In this document: piece by piece, positions 11,914-22,094 of the stretch
How the letters are laid out: the number at the start of each line of letters is the position of its first letter
Numbering within the stretch: position 1 is the stretch's first letter
From: Acidobacteria bacterium RIFCSPLOWO2_12_FULL_65_11
GTDB taxonomy: Bacteria; Acidobacteriota; Vicinamibacteria; Vicinamibacterales; CAVVIG01
DNA: 46,963 nt
Direction of reading: 5' to 3'
Assembly (NCBI GenBank): GCA_001767495.1
Contig: MELA01000082.1
Span: 1-46,963 of the forward strand
The notes under the pieces: model-generated
Databases searched by the model: none
What the model was told of the DNA's origin: nothing
Seen by the model: the letters and a program-made list of their open reading frames with translations, nothing else
Translations under genes and position numbers: made by a program

Positions 11914-11915
11914 CC

Positions 11916-14396
11916 ATGACCGAGCTCGTGCCGGCACTGCATCCCGTCAACATCGAAGACGAAATGAAGCGGTCGTACATGGATTACGCCATGAGCGTGA
12001 TCATTGGACGAGCGTTGCCCGACGTGCGCGACGGCCTCAAGCCGGCGCACCGCCGCGTGCTGTACGGGATGCGGCTGATGGGCCTGGGCCCAACCCGCAC
12101 GTACCGCAAGTGCGCCAAGATCGTCGGGGAGGTGATGGGGAATTTCCATCCCCACGGCGACGCCTCCATTTACGATACGCTCGTCCGGCTGGCGCAGGAC
12201 TTCAACATGCGCTACCCACTCGTCGACGGGCAGGGCAATTTCGGCTCGATTGACGGCGACCCGCCGGCGGCGATGCGCTACACCGAGGCGCGGTTGCAGG
12301 CGCTCGCCGACGAGATGCAGGCCGATCTCGATCGGGAAACCGTCGACTTCGTGCCCAACTACGACGAGACGACCGAGGAGCCGACGGTCCTCCCGGCGCC
12401 GTTCCCCAACCTGCTGGTCAACGGCGCGGCCGGCATCGCGGTCGGCATGGCGACCAACATTCCACCGCACAACTTGCGGGAGGTCATCGACGGCTGCATC
12501 TGGCTGATCGAGCAGACCTACCTCAAACCGGCCGATGAGTTCGTTGCGCGGAGCGAAAAGCTCAGACAGCTCCTGCGGCTGGTGCCAGGCCCCGACTTTC
12601 CGACCGCCGGCCTCATCGTCGGCCGAAGCGGCATCGTGCAGGCCTACACGACCGGCCGCGGGTCGATTCTGATGCGCGCGCGCTCGACGGTCGAGACCAA
12701 CAAGAAGGGCGATCGGGTCTCGATCGTGGTCACCGAGATTCCCTATCAGGTCAACAAGGCCAAGCTGATCGAGCGCATGGCCGATCTGGTGCAGGAAAAG
12801 ACGATCGAAGGCATCTCGGATCTGCGCGACGAATCGGACCGCGAAGGCATGCGGGTGGTCATCGACCTCAAACGCGGGGAAGTGCCGGAGGTCGTGCTCA
12901 ACAATCTCTACAAGCACACGCCGCTGCAGTCGAGTTTCGGCATCATCATGCTCGCAATCGTCGGCGGCCGCCCGAAGGTGCTGAACCTGCTGGAGCTCGT
13001 CGAGGGCTTCGTCGAGTTCCGCCGAGAGGTCGTCGGCCGCCGCACCGAGTTCGAGCTGAAGAAGGCCGAGGCGCGCTATCACATCCTCGAGGGGCTGAGG
13101 ATCGCGCTCGATCGGCTCGACGCCGTGATCGCCCTGATCCGGGGGTCGAAGACGATTCCGGAGGCCCGCGAAGGGCTGATGACCGGGTTCGGGCTCACGC
13201 CGCCGCAGTCCCAGGCCATCCTCGACATGCAGCTGCAGCGGCTGACCGGCCTCGAGCGGCAGAAGATCCTCGACGAGCTGGCTGAGCTGCTGAAGACCAT
13301 CGAGCGGCTGCGCGCGATTCTAGCCAGCGAGCGGCTGCTGATGCAGATGATCGTCGACGAGTTGCGGGCGGTTCGCGACACGTTCGGCGACGACCGCCGG
13401 ACGGAGATCGTCGAAGGCGAATCGGTTGAGATCAGCATTGAGGACCTGATTGCCGAAGAAGACATGGCGATCACGGTCAGCCATACCGGCTACATCAAGC
13501 GGACGGCCATCTCGACCTACCGCAACCAGCGGCGTGGCGGCAAGGGCCGGATTGGCATGCGGACGCGCGACGAGGATTTTGTCAGCCACCTGTTTGTGGC
13601 CTCGACGCACGCCTACATCATGATTTTCTCCGACCGCGGCCGCGCCTACTGGCTGAAGGTCCACGAGATCCCGGACGTGGGTCCCGGCGGCAAGGGGAAG
13701 TCCATCGCGAACATGGTCTCGATGGAGGAAGGCGAGAAGATCGCGGCGATGGTGGCCGTGAAGGAATTCGAAGAGACGAGATTCGTCGTCATGGGTACGC
13801 GGCGCGGTGTCGTGAAGAAGATGGCGCTCTCGCTGTTCAGCAACCCTCGCGCCGGCGGCATCATCGCCATGGGTGTGGAGGAAGGCGACTCGGTGATTGC
13901 CGTTCAGGTCACTGAGGGAAACGGCGAGATCTTCATCGGCACGCGCGTCGGCATGGCGATCCGCTTCGCGGAGAGCGACGTGCGGGCGATGGGCCGCACG
14001 GCCTACGGCGTTCGCGGCATCACGCTGCGGGAGGACGATTACGTGGTCGCCATGGAGGTCGTCAGGCCGGGAGGTACGCTGCTGACGGTCACCGAACGCG
14101 GCTACGGGAAGCGCACCGAGATCGAAGAGTACCGCGTGCAGTCGCGCGGCGGCGTGGGCGTCATCAACATCGGCACGAGCGAACGCAACGGCCAGGTCGT
14201 CGGCATCGCCTACGTGCAGGACGGCGACGAATTGCTCCTCATCACCGAGCAGGGCATGATTCTGCGGATGCAGGCCAACGACGTCCGCGCCATCGGACGC
14301 GCCACGCAGGGCGTGCGTCTCATCGACATCGAGGGCGAGGACAAGGTCGTCTCGATCGCCAGGCTCGTCGAAAAGGAAGAAGTCGAGCCGGGCTAA
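11916..14396 (+). CDS. gyrA: DNA gyrase subunit A
   Basis: The 826-aa breakage-reunion subunit of gyrase. The catalytic tyrosine is Y122 ([10 protein letters not shown]), in the same numbering as E. coli. The quinolone-determining region reads [10 protein letters not shown], with Ala83 where E. coli has Ser and with Asp87 retained; mycobacterial GyrA has the same Ala. The C-terminal beta-pinwheel carries the GyrA box QRRGGKG, which distinguishes it from ParC. It ends with an acidic/basic tail and converges on the next gene one base away. The upstream spacer is made of repeats and gives no recognisable ribosome-binding site. Confidence 0.98.
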   Translation: MTELVPALHPVNIEDEMKRSYMDYAMSVIIGRALPDVRDGLKPAHRRVLYGMRLMGLGPTRTYRKCAKIVGEVMGNFHPHGDASIYDTLVRLAQDFNMRYPLVDGQGNFGSIDGDPPAAMRYTEARLQALADEMQADLDRETVDFVPNYDETTEEPTVLPAPFPNLLVNGAAGIAVGMATNIPPHNLREVIDGCIWLIEQTYLKPADEFVARSEKLRQLLRLVPGPDFPTAGLIVGRSGIVQAYTTGRGSILMRARSTVETNKKGDRVSIVVTEIPYQVNKAKLIERMADLVQEKTIEGISDLRDESDREGMRVVIDLKRGEVPEVVLNNLYKHTPLQSSFGIIMLAIVGGRPKVLNLLELVEGFVEFRREVVGRRTEFELKKAEARYHILEGLRIALDRLDAVIALIRGSKTIPEAREGLMTGFGLTPPQSQAILDMQLQRLTGLERQKILDELAELLKTIERLRAILASERLLMQMIVDELRAVRDTFGDDRRTEIVEGESVEISIEDLIAEEDMAITVSHTGYIKRTAISTYRNQRRGGKGRIGMRTRDEDFVSHLFVASTHAYIMIFSDRGRAYWLKVHEIPDVGPGGKGKSIANMVSMEEGEKIAAMVAVKEFEETRFVVMGTRRGVVKKMALSLFSNPRAGGIIAMGVEEGDSVIAVQVTEGNGEIFIGTRVGMAIRFAESDVRAMGRTAYGVRGITLREDDYVVAMEVVRPGGTLLTVTERGYGKRTEIEEYRVQSRGGVGVINIGTSERNGQVVGIAYVQDGDELLLITEQGMILRMQANDVRAIGRATQGVRLIDIEGEDKVVSIARLVEKEEVEPG

Positions 14397-14397
14397 A

Positions 14398-14886
14398 CTA
14401 GCGCCGCAGCGTCTCCATCGCCTCCGCACGTGCCACCACCCACTCGCCCTCGCGCTTGGCCATCGTGATCGTGGCCTCGCGCGCATCGACGATCGATCCA
14501 CCGGCCGCGTCGCGGCTCGTGATCGTCGCGGTCAGATAGATCTCCGCGCGCGAGGCATCTTCGCCGACCGCGACTTGCACGTCGACGAATTCCACGGTGA
14601 CACCTCCCGGCTGAGGTCGCCAGAGGCCAATGGCGGCGAGAAGAGACTCGCGCGACTCGATGGTAAGTTCGCCATGGCGCACTCGGACGTCAGCGGCAAG
14701 GTAGCCGGCGAGCCGCGGCAAACGCGCGACACGTTCGAGGTCGCCCTCGACGGCGGGAACCGACGCGGCGGCGGCCAGCTCATCGAGACGACGTCTGATG
14801 ACGCGCTCATCGCTCGACCACCACGAGTAGGCGAGCACGAGCACGATCAGCACGGAGACACCGCCGATCGCACGATTGATCGTCAT
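14398..14886 (-). CDS. Membrane-anchored protein of unknown function, NTF2-like candidate
   Basis: I do not recognise the 162-aa product with certainty. An N-terminal hydrophobic segment (about residues 5-23, IGGVSVLIVLVLAYSWW) would anchor or export it. The remaining soluble part has a helix (ERVIRRRLDELAAAASV) followed by alternating strands ending in EGEWVVARAEAMETLRR, an architecture reminiscent of SnoaL/NTF2-like folds. It lies 5 bp after the helicase gene, so it is probably the last gene of that operon. Its role is unknown. Confidence 0.75.
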   Translation of the reverse strand: MTINRAIGGVSVLIVLVLAYSWWSSDERVIRRRLDELAAAASVPAVEGDLERVARLPRLAGYLAADVRVRHGELTIESRESLLAAIGLWRPQPGGVTVEFVDVQVAVGEDASRAEIYLTATITSRDAAGGSIVDAREATITMAKREGEWVVARAEAMETLRR

Positions 14887-14891
14887 CAGAA

Positions 14892-17141
14892 CTAGGCAGG
14901 CTCGAGCCGTGCGTATTTTGCCCTGAGCGTCTTTCGTCCCACCGCCGAGAAACTGACCACGAGCTTGGTATCGTCGGCCAGCGCTTCGACGCTCAAGACG
15001 CTGCCGACGCCAAACAGGGGGTGGCGGACGCGTGCGCCGGGACGGAGCAAGAGATCTTTCGACTGATCTTCGTCTTCGTAGGCATAGTTCGGTGCCTCGT
15101 CTCTGACGCGACCGCCACGTGGTTTGCGTCCGTACGGGTTGGCCTGGAGATCGTCATGTCGAAAGCTGCCTTGACGTGGTCCCTGGTACGACGAGACCTG
15201 GAACGAGGGAACGATCTCGACGAGCTCTGATGGGACTTCGCTGATGAAGCGTGACGGTTCGCTCGGCTGGTACTCGCCGAAAATTCGCCGCCGGGCGGCG
15301 CCGGTGAGCGCCAGACGTGCGCGCGCCCGGGTCATGCCGACGTAGCACAGCCGGCGCTCTTCCTCGAGCTCCTCTTCGTCGTCGCTACTGCGTGAATGCG
15401 GGAACAAACCCTCTTCGAGGCCAGCCATGATGACGACGGGGAACTCCAGACCCTTTGCACTGTGCAGCGTCATCAGCCACACCCGGGCATCGATCGCGCC
15501 CTGCGCCTCGTCGGTGTCGGAGAGAAGTGAGAGTCGATCGACAAATCCCGCGAGCGTGGGCTCGGACTCCAGGCTTTCATATTCCCGTGCCGCCGACACC
15601 AGTTCCGCGAGGTTTTCCATGCGGCCTTCGGCCTCCTCGCTGCGCTCGTCCCGCAGGTCCTGGAGGTACCCGCTCCGGTCCAGCATTTTGCCGATGGCGA
15701 TCGACACCGGCTCCTGTCGCGCCATGTCCGTGAGACTGACGATCAGGTCGCGAAACGCTGCGAGCGACGCCGCCGCCCGCGCCGGAAACAGTCGCTCGTC
15801 AAGGCCGCGAACCATGCGGGCCCACAGTGAGTTGACCGCGGGCGAGGGCTGCAGAAGAGCGGCCAGCAAATCCATGACGCCTTTGCCGATGCCGCGCGCG
15901 GGCACGTTGACGACTCGCCTCAAGCTCACGTCGTCGTGGGGATTGACCACGAGACGCAGGTACGCCAGGGCGTCTTTGATCTCTTTGCGTTCGTAGAACC
16001 TGACGCCGCCAATGATCTTGTAGGCGATCCCTTCGCGCATCAGCGCGTCCTCGATCGTGCGCGACTGAGCGTTGGTCCGGTAGAGGACGGCAACCTCCAC
16101 GCCCTCCGAAGCGCTGTCGGCAAGTGCGGCACGCGCCGTCCGCGTAATGAACGCGGCCTCCTCGAGATCGTCCGCGCCGCGGAAGTACAGAATGCGGGCG
16201 CCGCCGGCGCGATCGGTCCACAGGCGCTTGTCCTTGCGGTCGCGGTTCAATCTGATCACCGCCGAGGCGGCGTCCAGGATGATCTCGGTCGAGCGGTAGT
16301 TCCGTTCGAGCTTGACGGTCTTTGCTTCTGGAAAATCGCGCTCGAAGTCGAGGATGTTCCGCAGGTCGGCGCCCCGCCATTTGTAGATCGATTGGTCCGG
16401 ATCGCCGACGACGCCGAGGTTGCGATGGAGTTCGGCCAGCCGGCGCACGAGCAGGTATTGCGGCCGGTTTGTGTCCTGGTATTCGTCGACCATGACAAAC
16501 CGGAACTGCTCGGCATATCGGGTGCGGACCGTGACCGACTGTTCGAACAGTTCCACGGCCTTGAGCAGCAGGTCGTCGAAGTCGAGCGCGTTCGCCTCCT
16601 TGAGCGTCTTCAGGTAGTACGCGTACACCTTCGAGATCTGCTCGTCCCTCCGGATCCAGGCGCCGGCCTCCACGATCGCTTCCGGCCCCTCCATCCGATT
16701 CTTGGCGTGGCTGATCCGCCCGAGCGCCGCTCGAGGCTGCACGAGCCCGTCGTCGATGTGGAGTTCCTTGAGAGCCTGTTTGACGACGGCGAGCTGATCG
16801 GAGCTGTCGTAGATCACGAAATCGCGCGACAGGCCGATGGCGGGCGCGTCGCGCCGGAGCAGCCGCGCGCACAGCGCGTGAAAGGTTGACACCCACAGTC
16901 GGCTGCAGTCGCTATCGAGCAGCGCCGCGACACGGGCGCGCATCTCCTCGGCCGCCTTGTTGGTAAACGTGACGGCGAGAACTTCCTCGGGTCGCGCGTG
17001 ACCGCCGGCGACCAGGTACGCGACGCGACTGGTGATGACGCGCGTCTTGCCCGAGCCGGCGCCCGCAAGAATCAACAGCGGGCCGTCGATGTGCAGCACG
17101 GCTTCACGCTGTTCGGGATTGAGGGTCTCTAAGAACTGCAA
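14892..17141 (-). CDS. pcrA: UvrD/PcrA-type 3'-5' DNA helicase
   Basis: The 749-aa superfamily 1 helicase unwinds DNA in repair and removes proteins from replication intermediates. Walker A AGAGSGKT is at residues 26-33. Motif II is DEYQDTN, followed by GDPDQSIYKWRGAD, and the later motifs include LMTLHSAKGLEFPVV and YVGMTRAR. The C-terminal tail (PGARVRHPLFGVGSVLSVE) is the Tudor-like RNA polymerase-binding module of PcrA/UvrD. The start is TTG at 17141, 11 bp after the glmS stop, and the family N-terminus (LNPEQREAV) follows closely, so a longer protein is unlikely. Confidence 0.95.
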   Translation of the reverse strand: MQFLETLNPEQREAVLHIDGPLLILAGAGSGKTRVITSRVAYLVAGGHARPEEVLAVTFTNKAAEEMRARVAALLDSDCSRLWVSTFHALCARLLRRDAPAIGLSRDFVIYDSSDQLAVVKQALKELHIDDGLVQPRAALGRISHAKNRMEGPEAIVEAGAWIRRDEQISKVYAYYLKTLKEANALDFDDLLLKAVELFEQSVTVRTRYAEQFRFVMVDEYQDTNRPQYLLVRRLAELHRNLGVVGDPDQSIYKWRGADLRNILDFERDFPEAKTVKLERNYRSTEIILDAASAVIRLNRDRKDKRLWTDRAGGARILYFRGADDLEEAAFITRTARAALADSASEGVEVAVLYRTNAQSRTIEDALMREGIAYKIIGGVRFYERKEIKDALAYLRLVVNPHDDVSLRRVVNVPARGIGKGVMDLLAALLQPSPAVNSLWARMVRGLDERLFPARAAASLAAFRDLIVSLTDMARQEPVSIAIGKMLDRSGYLQDLRDERSEEAEGRMENLAELVSAAREYESLESEPTLAGFVDRLSLLSDTDEAQGAIDARVWLMTLHSAKGLEFPVVIMAGLEEGLFPHSRSSDDEEELEEERRLCYVGMTRARARLALTGAARRRIFGEYQPSEPSRFISEVPSELVEIVPSFQVSSYQGPRQGSFRHDDLQANPYGRKPRGGRVRDEAPNYAYEDEDQSKDLLLRPGARVRHPLFGVGSVLSVEALADDTKLVVSFSAVGRKTLRAKYARLEPA

Positions 17142-17152
17142 ATCCCGAATCC

Positions 17153-18997
17153 CTATTCTACTGTCACCGACTTGGCGAGGTTCCGTGGCTGGTCGACGTC
17201 GCAGCCGCGCCGGACCGCGATGTCGTAGGCGAGCAGTTGCAGCGGCAGCACCATGATGAGCGGCGTCAGCAGCTCGGGCGCGGGCGGCAGGTCGATGACG
17301 AAGTCACGCGCGCGATCGAGAATCGACCACAGTTTGTGATCGCCGCGGGTCGCGAGCGCCACAATCGATCCGCCGCGCGCCTTGGCTTCCTGCATGTTGC
17401 CGATCATCTTCTCGAAGACGTGATCCTGCGGCGCGAGCGTGACGACTGGCATTTGCTCGTCGATGAGCGCAATGGGCCCGTGCTTCATCTCACCGGCGGG
17501 GTACCCCTCGGCGTGGATGTAGGAGATCTCCTTGAGTTTGAGGGCGCCTTCGAGCGCGATCGGGTAGTTGATCCCGCGGCCGAGGTACAGGAAATCGGTG
17601 CGAGCGTGGAAACGCGCCGCGATCTCTTCGACCTCAGGAGCGGTCTTCAATGTCTCCTCGAGCAGGTGCGGCAGCAGAAGCAGCGCGTCCACGTGAGGCT
17701 TTGACGCCTCGAGCGAAAGCGTTCCACGGACCTGGCCCAGCCTCAGCGCCAGCAGGTACAGCGCCACAAGCTGCGAGGTGAACGCCTTGGTCGACGCAAC
17801 GCCGATCTCGGGGCCGGCGTGTGTGTAGATGGTGCCGTCGGTTTCCCTGGTCGCCATACTACCGACGACGTTGCAGATCGAGATGCTGCGGGCCCCGCCC
17901 TGCTTGGTCGTGCGCAGGGCGGCCAGCGTGTCGGCCGTCTCGCCGGATTGCGTGATGACGACGGCGAGCGTTTTCGGCGTGACAATCGGCCCGCGATACC
18001 GGTATTCGGAGCCGTAATCGACTTCAACCGGCAACCGAGCGAGTTGCTCGATGAGGAACTTGCCGACGAGGCCCGCGTGCCAGGACGTGCCGCAGGCGAG
18101 GATGGTTGCGCGCTCGAAGCCTCTGAGCTCGGTGTCGCCGAGCTTCATCTCCTCGAGAAAGACCTTTCCAGAATCCTGCGAGACGCGGCCGAGGATCGTC
18201 TCGCGAGCCGCAGTCGGCTGCTCGAAGATCTCCTTGAGCATAAAGTGCTTGTAGCCGGCCTTCTCGGCCATGATCGGGTCCCAGAGCACCCGCTGCGTCG
18301 CCTTCTGGAGGGGCCGCCCCGAGAAATCCGTGAACAAGATGCCGGTGCGGGTGACCACAGCCATCTCTTCGTCGCCGAGGAACACAACGTCCCGCGTGTG
18401 GCTCAAGATCGCGGGGACGTCGGAGGCGACAAAGAACTCATGGTCACCCAGGCCGGCGACGATCGGCGGCCCGTTTCTGACCGCGACGATCTTTTCCGGA
18501 TCGTCGGCCGACACCAGGACAAGCGCGAAGAGCCCCCGCATCAGCTTGAGTGCACGACGCACGGCGTTTTCCAGACCATCGGCCTTCGTCTCGCGCTCGA
18601 CCAGATGCGCGACGATCTCCGTGTCGGTCTCCGTGACGAACGTGTGGCCCTGCTGCTGAAGCTCGTGCTTCAGATCCAGGTAGTTTTCGATGATGCCGTT
18701 GTGGACGACGACGATTTTGCCGGTGCAGTCGCGATGCGGATGGGCGTTCTCTTCGGTCGGCCGGCCGTGTGTGGCCCAGCGCGTGTGGCCGACGCCATAG
18801 TCGCCCGCCAGCGGATCGGCGTGAATCACCTCCTCGAGGTTCGCCAGCTTGCCGGCGCTTCGCCGCAGGGCGACCGACCCGTTGCGCACGACGGCCACGC
18901 CGGCCGAGTCGTACCCGCGGTACTCGAGCCGCCGCAAGCCGTCGATGAGGACCGGAACGACGTCCTTCGGCCCGATGTAGCCGATAATCCCACACAT
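17153..18997 (-). CDS. glmS: Glucosamine-6-phosphate synthase (glutamine-hydrolysing)
   Basis: GlmS makes glucosamine 6-phosphate from fructose 6-phosphate and glutamine, the first step to UDP-GlcNAc for peptidoglycan and lipopolysaccharide. The protein is full length at 614 aa. Cys2 (MCGIIGYIG) is the glutaminase nucleophile. The N-terminal domain has HTRWATHG and the two sugar isomerase (SIS) domains follow, with the substrate loop [11 protein letters not shown] and the C-terminal KSVTVE. The ATG overlaps the glmU stop as TAATG. Because it is directly coupled to glmU there is no leader room for a glmS ribozyme. Confidence 0.97.
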   Translation of the reverse strand: MCGIIGYIGPKDVVPVLIDGLRRLEYRGYDSAGVAVVRNGSVALRRSAGKLANLEEVIHADPLAGDYGVGHTRWATHGRPTEENAHPHRDCTGKIVVVHNGIIENYLDLKHELQQQGHTFVTETDTEIVAHLVERETKADGLENAVRRALKLMRGLFALVLVSADDPEKIVAVRNGPPIVAGLGDHEFFVASDVPAILSHTRDVVFLGDEEMAVVTRTGILFTDFSGRPLQKATQRVLWDPIMAEKAGYKHFMLKEIFEQPTAARETILGRVSQDSGKVFLEEMKLGDTELRGFERATILACGTSWHAGLVGKFLIEQLARLPVEVDYGSEYRYRGPIVTPKTLAVVITQSGETADTLAALRTTKQGGARSISICNVVGSMATRETDGTIYTHAGPEIGVASTKAFTSQLVALYLLALRLGQVRGTLSLEASKPHVDALLLLPHLLEETLKTAPEVEEIAARFHARTDFLYLGRGINYPIALEGALKLKEISYIHAEGYPAGEMKHGPIALIDEQMPVVTLAPQDHVFEKMIGNMQEAKARGGSIVALATRGDHKLWSILDRARDFVIDLPPAPELLTPLIMVLPLQLLAYDIAVRRGCDVDQPRNLAKSVTVE

Positions 18998-20415
18998 TAC
19001 TTTTTGCCCTTTGTCTTGGTCCTTTTAAGTTTTTCCTTTTGCCTTTTCACTTTCTTCTCGGCCCAGCCTTCGATGTTGCGCTGGCGGCCCGCACTGACGG
19101 CCAGGGCGCCGGCCGGCACGTCCTCGCGCACGGTGGTCCCGCTCCCGACGTACGCGCGCTTGCCGACCGTGACGGGGGCCACAAGCTGCGTGTCGCTTCC
19201 GATAAAAGCGCCGTCCTCGATGGTCGTGCGGTGCTTGCGCTGACCGTCGTAGTTGCACGTGATGGTACCGGCCCCGACGTTGACGTTTTGGCCGATCACC
19301 GCGTCGCCGAGATAGGTGAGGTGCCTCGACTTCGAGCCCGCGCCGAGCACCGTGTTCTTCAGCTCGACGAAGTTGCCGACCTGCGCGTGCTCGCCGATGC
19401 GCGCCTCGGGTCGCAAGTGGGCGAAGGGACCGATCTGGGCGTCGCTCTCAATCGTCGCGTCGGTCATCACCGTGTGATTGAAGATCGTCACGCGATCCCC
19501 GATCCTCGAATCGATGATGCGAACACCGCTATGAATCTCGCAGCCCGCGCCGATGGTCGTTCGGCCCTCAATCGAGACGCCGGGATGGATGACGCTGTCT
19601 GCCGCGATCTCGACCGAGCCGTCGATATAGGTCGTCAACGGATCTTCGATTGTCACCCCCGACGCCATCAGTTCGGCATTCTTCTGCTGTCTCATGATGC
19701 GGCTCACATCCGCCAGCTCTGCGCGGCTATTGATCCCTCGAATCTCATCAAGATTGGCGACCCTCATCGTCTCGACGCCACGGCCACGCTGCCGGTAGAT
19801 GGCCACGAGATCTGGCAGGTAGTACTCGCGTTGCGCGTTGATGGCCGCGATGGACCGGAGCGCGTCGAACAGCCCGTCGAGGGCGAACGCGTAGATCCCT
19901 GAATTGATCTCACGAATCTCCTTTTCTGCCGTGCTGGCGTCGCGCTCCTCGACAATCTGAGCGATCTCATTGGCCGACCGAACGATGCGACCGTACCCGC
20001 GCGGATCGTCGACCACGGCCGTCATCACCGTGGCGGCGGCGCCGCTCGAGCGGTGACGATCCACAAACGACTTGAGCGTGCCGACCGACAGCAGCGGAAC
20101 ATCGCCCGACAGGAGCACCATCATGCCGGCGGCGCCACGAAGTGCCGCCTCGGCCGACAGCAGCGCATGACCTGTCCCGAGCTGAGGCTCCTGCAGCACG
20201 AACGTGAGGCCGGCCCGGCCGGCAAGGAGCGCCTTGACCTTCTCTGCCTGATGGCCCACAACCACCGTCGTCGAGCGCGGGTGAAGTGACGCGGCCGTCC
20301 CCAGGACGTGCTCGATCATCGGTACGCCAGCGACACGATGCAGCACCTTGGCGGTCGCCGAGAGAAGGCGCGTGCCCTTGCCGGCGGCAAGGACGACGGT
20401 GTGGACGTCAGACAT
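18997..20415 (-). CDS. glmU: Bifunctional GlmU (GlcN-1-P acetyltransferase / GlcNAc-1-P uridyltransferase)
   Basis: This 472-aa enzyme makes UDP-GlcNAc in two steps. The N-terminal uridyltransferase has [18 protein letters not shown] (residues 9-26). The C-terminal left-handed beta helix carries hexapeptide repeats (IGAGCEI, IGDRVTI) and the acetyltransferase histidine in [10 protein letters not shown]. The start at 20415 is chosen because [12 protein letters not shown] is the normal beginning; an upstream ATG would add seven unrelated residues. The last ~20 residues are an odd Lys/Arg/Thr tail encoded by a low-complexity A-rich stretch (about 19000-19056) after the end of the conserved fold. 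It is coupled to glmS. Confidence 0.96.
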   Translation of the reverse strand: MSDVHTVVLAAGKGTRLLSATAKVLHRVAGVPMIEHVLGTAASLHPRSTTVVVGHQAEKVKALLAGRAGLTFVLQEPQLGTGHALLSAEAALRGAAGMMVLLSGDVPLLSVGTLKSFVDRHRSSGAAATVMTAVVDDPRGYGRIVRSANEIAQIVEERDASTAEKEIREINSGIYAFALDGLFDALRSIAAINAQREYYLPDLVAIYRQRGRGVETMRVANLDEIRGINSRAELADVSRIMRQQKNAELMASGVTIEDPLTTYIDGSVEIAADSVIHPGVSIEGRTTIGAGCEIHSGVRIIDSRIGDRVTIFNHTVMTDATIESDAQIGPFAHLRPEARIGEHAQVGNFVELKNTVLGAGSKSRHLTYLGDAVIGQNVNVGAGTITCNYDGQRKHRTTIEDGAFIGSDTQLVAPVTVGKRAYVGSGTTVREDVPAGALAVSAGRQRNIEGWAEKKVKRQKEKLKRTKTKGKK

Positions 20416-20443
20416 GAGGGGCCCGAGGCCCACCAATTATCGC

Positions 20444-21115
20444 CTATCGCGTGAAGCGAGTGCGGACGAGACGGCGCCGGTCCACGCCGCGGGAGCCGGC
20501 CGCGGTGTCCACCGCCGTACGGAACGTCTCGTTCCCGCGGAGGGGCTCGAGATCGGGGTCCGTGCGGGCCAGGGCGCGGTTCTCCGGATTGAGCGTGATG
20601 GCCCGCTCCAGATGCGCCAGGGCTTCGGCGAGATCGCCGCGCTGGGCGTGCGCCACTGCCAGCATGTACAGCGCGTGATCGTTGTCAGGGTCTTCATCAC
20701 GGACCAGCCGGAGGTTCACGATGGCCTGATCGTAGTTGCCGCCGTTGATGGCGAGCGTAGCGGCGTACAAGCGTTCGTCCAGCGTCTGCGGGATCGCTTC
20801 ACGGGGCGCGGCCTGGCGCTGACAGATGTTCAGATACAGGCGCACGCGCTCGTGGAGCTCTTTCTCCTCGGGATACTGCCGCAGCACCGACTCAAAAAGA
20901 TCCGCCGCCACCTGAAAATCGTGGCGCTGGAGTGCTTCGAGACCCCGCTCGTAGATGACGACCGCCTCGATGTAGGTCGAACGGCGCGGGCGGACGGCGT
21001 GTCGGGTTGGGGCGGCCGCCGTGCCGGAGGGGGCCGGTCCGGCAGGTCGTGCAGCCGACGGGCGAACGGGCGCCCTCGCGGACTTGGGCGACGGGGACCG
21101 CCCTTTCTTCGCCAT
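20444..21115 (-). CDS. Tetratricopeptide repeat protein
   Basis: The 223-aa protein starts with about 45 basic, Ala/Pro-rich residues. It continues with TPR-like helices: AVVIYERGLEALQRHDFQVA, then LYAATLAINGGNYDQAIVNL, then ALYMLAVAHAQRGDLAEAL. No signal peptide is visible, so it is probably cytoplasmic; the basic N-terminus could contact nucleic acid. TPR modules mediate protein-protein contacts and the partner is unknown. A promoter-like sequence lies 30-60 bp upstream and an AGGAG ribosome-binding site is 8 bp before the ATG. glmU follows after 28 bp. Confidence 0.88.
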   Translation of the reverse strand: MAKKGRSPSPKSARAPVRPSAARPAGPAPSGTAAAPTRHAVRPRRSTYIEAVVIYERGLEALQRHDFQVAADLFESVLRQYPEEKELHERVRLYLNICQRQAAPREAIPQTLDERLYAATLAINGGNYDQAIVNLRLVRDEDPDNDHALYMLAVAHAQRGDLAEALAHLERAITLNPENRALARTDPDLEPLRGNETFRTAVDTAAGSRGVDRRRLVRTRFTR

Positions 21116-21145
21116 GGAACTCCTCTATGCGGTGAGGCGGCGGAT

Positions 21146-21174
21146 AACTTAACAAAATGCGGTCGAACGGTCAA
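21146..21174 (-). promoter_or_regulatory. Candidate promoter of the TPR-glmU-glmS operon
   Basis: Read leftward, TTGACC (21174-21169) and TAAGTT (21151-21146) are separated by 17 bp. This places a promoter 31 bp before the TPR gene start, in the only sizeable gap (21116-21205) of the leftward gene run. Confidence 0.5.
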
Positions 21175-21205
21175 GCTGCGTGCGCCGCCAAAACTCCGAC
21201 ACGTG

Positions 21206-22063
21206 TTATTTCTGTCTATTAACCAATTTCTTAGCCCTCTCAATGGCTCGATAGACCTCATTGGGAGGCATATCATGGCGTCTAGCCAGAGCGTTGACTG
21301 CTTGCCTCCTCGAGAGACCGCCATATTTTGTCGTTTCACCAAATTCAGATGCGAGTTCTGCGTCTGACGGCGGCGCGATGACCGGCAATTCTGTCTTATG
21401 ACCAATCGATGCGACCACAGTGAACTCCCCACGGCTGGCCGAGAGCCTTTTGATCGCGTCTGATATTGGTCCTCTAACCAATTCTTGATGGGTTTTCGTC
21501 ATCTCACGGCATAAGACGACTGGGCAGTCGCCTGCGAGGCGCTGAAGATGGGCTAGTGTTTCCCGGATTCTGTGGGGCGCTTCAAAGAAGATAACGGTGC
21601 CACCCACCATCAGGAGGCGATCGAACCATTCTTTTCTGGCTTTTGACCGAGTTGGTGGAAATCCGAAGAAACTGAAGGTATCGCACGGCATCCCGGAAAC
21701 ACTCAATGCCGCCAACAAGGCACTCGGTCCGGGAATCGGCTCAACGGGTATGCCCGCTTCGATGCTCTGGCGAATCAGTTGCTGGCCCGGGTCGGAGATG
21801 GTGGGCGTCCCAGCATCGGAAACGAGCGCCACGGCGTCGCCGCGCTCTAGTCGCGCGATGAGCGCGGAGGACTTCTGTCCTTCGTTGTGCTCGTGAAGGC
21901 TCGTGGTGGGCGTCGTAATCGCGTATCGTGCCAGCAGACGGGCCGTCCGTCGCGTGTCCTCGGCGGCGATGACCGCGACTTCCCTCAGGACACCGAGCGC
22001 TCGGGCCGTGATGTCTTCGAGGTTGCCGATCGGCGTGGCGACCACGAACAGCGTGCCCGGCAT
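21206..22063 (-). CDS. rsmI: 16S rRNA C1402 2'-O-methyltransferase RsmI
   Basis: RsmI methylates the ribose of C1402 in the decoding centre using S-adenosylmethionine. The 285-aa protein has the tetrapyrrole-methylase fold: PGTLFVVATPIGNLEDIT at the start, AEDTRRTARLL, VSDAGTPTISDPG and the FFEAPHRIRETL segment. The start at 22063 is preferred because MPGTLFVVATPIG is the typical N-terminus; an upstream start at 22087 adds eight residues. The C-terminal helical region (LSRRQAVNALARRHDMP) is normal. It is divergent from the DUF885 gene with about 31 bp between the starts. Confidence 0.95.
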   Translation of the reverse strand: MPGTLFVVATPIGNLEDITARALGVLREVAVIAAEDTRRTARLLARYAITTPTTSLHEHNEGQKSSALIARLERGDAVALVSDAGTPTISDPGQQLIRQSIEAGIPVEPIPGPSALLAALSVSGMPCDTFSFFGFPPTRSKARKEWFDRLLMVGGTVIFFEAPHRIRETLAHLQRLAGDCPVVLCREMTKTHQELVRGPISDAIKRLSASRGEFTVVASIGHKTELPVIAPPSDAELASEFGETTKYGGLSRRQAVNALARRHDMPPNEVYRAIERAKKLVNRQK

Positions 22064-22094
22064 CGAACGCGTCGCATATTGTACCATCGCGCAG

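Noticed and set aside
17150-17160. glmS ribozyme or riboswitch upstream of glmS
   Set aside because: The glmS start overlaps the glmU stop, leaving no leader RNA for such an element.
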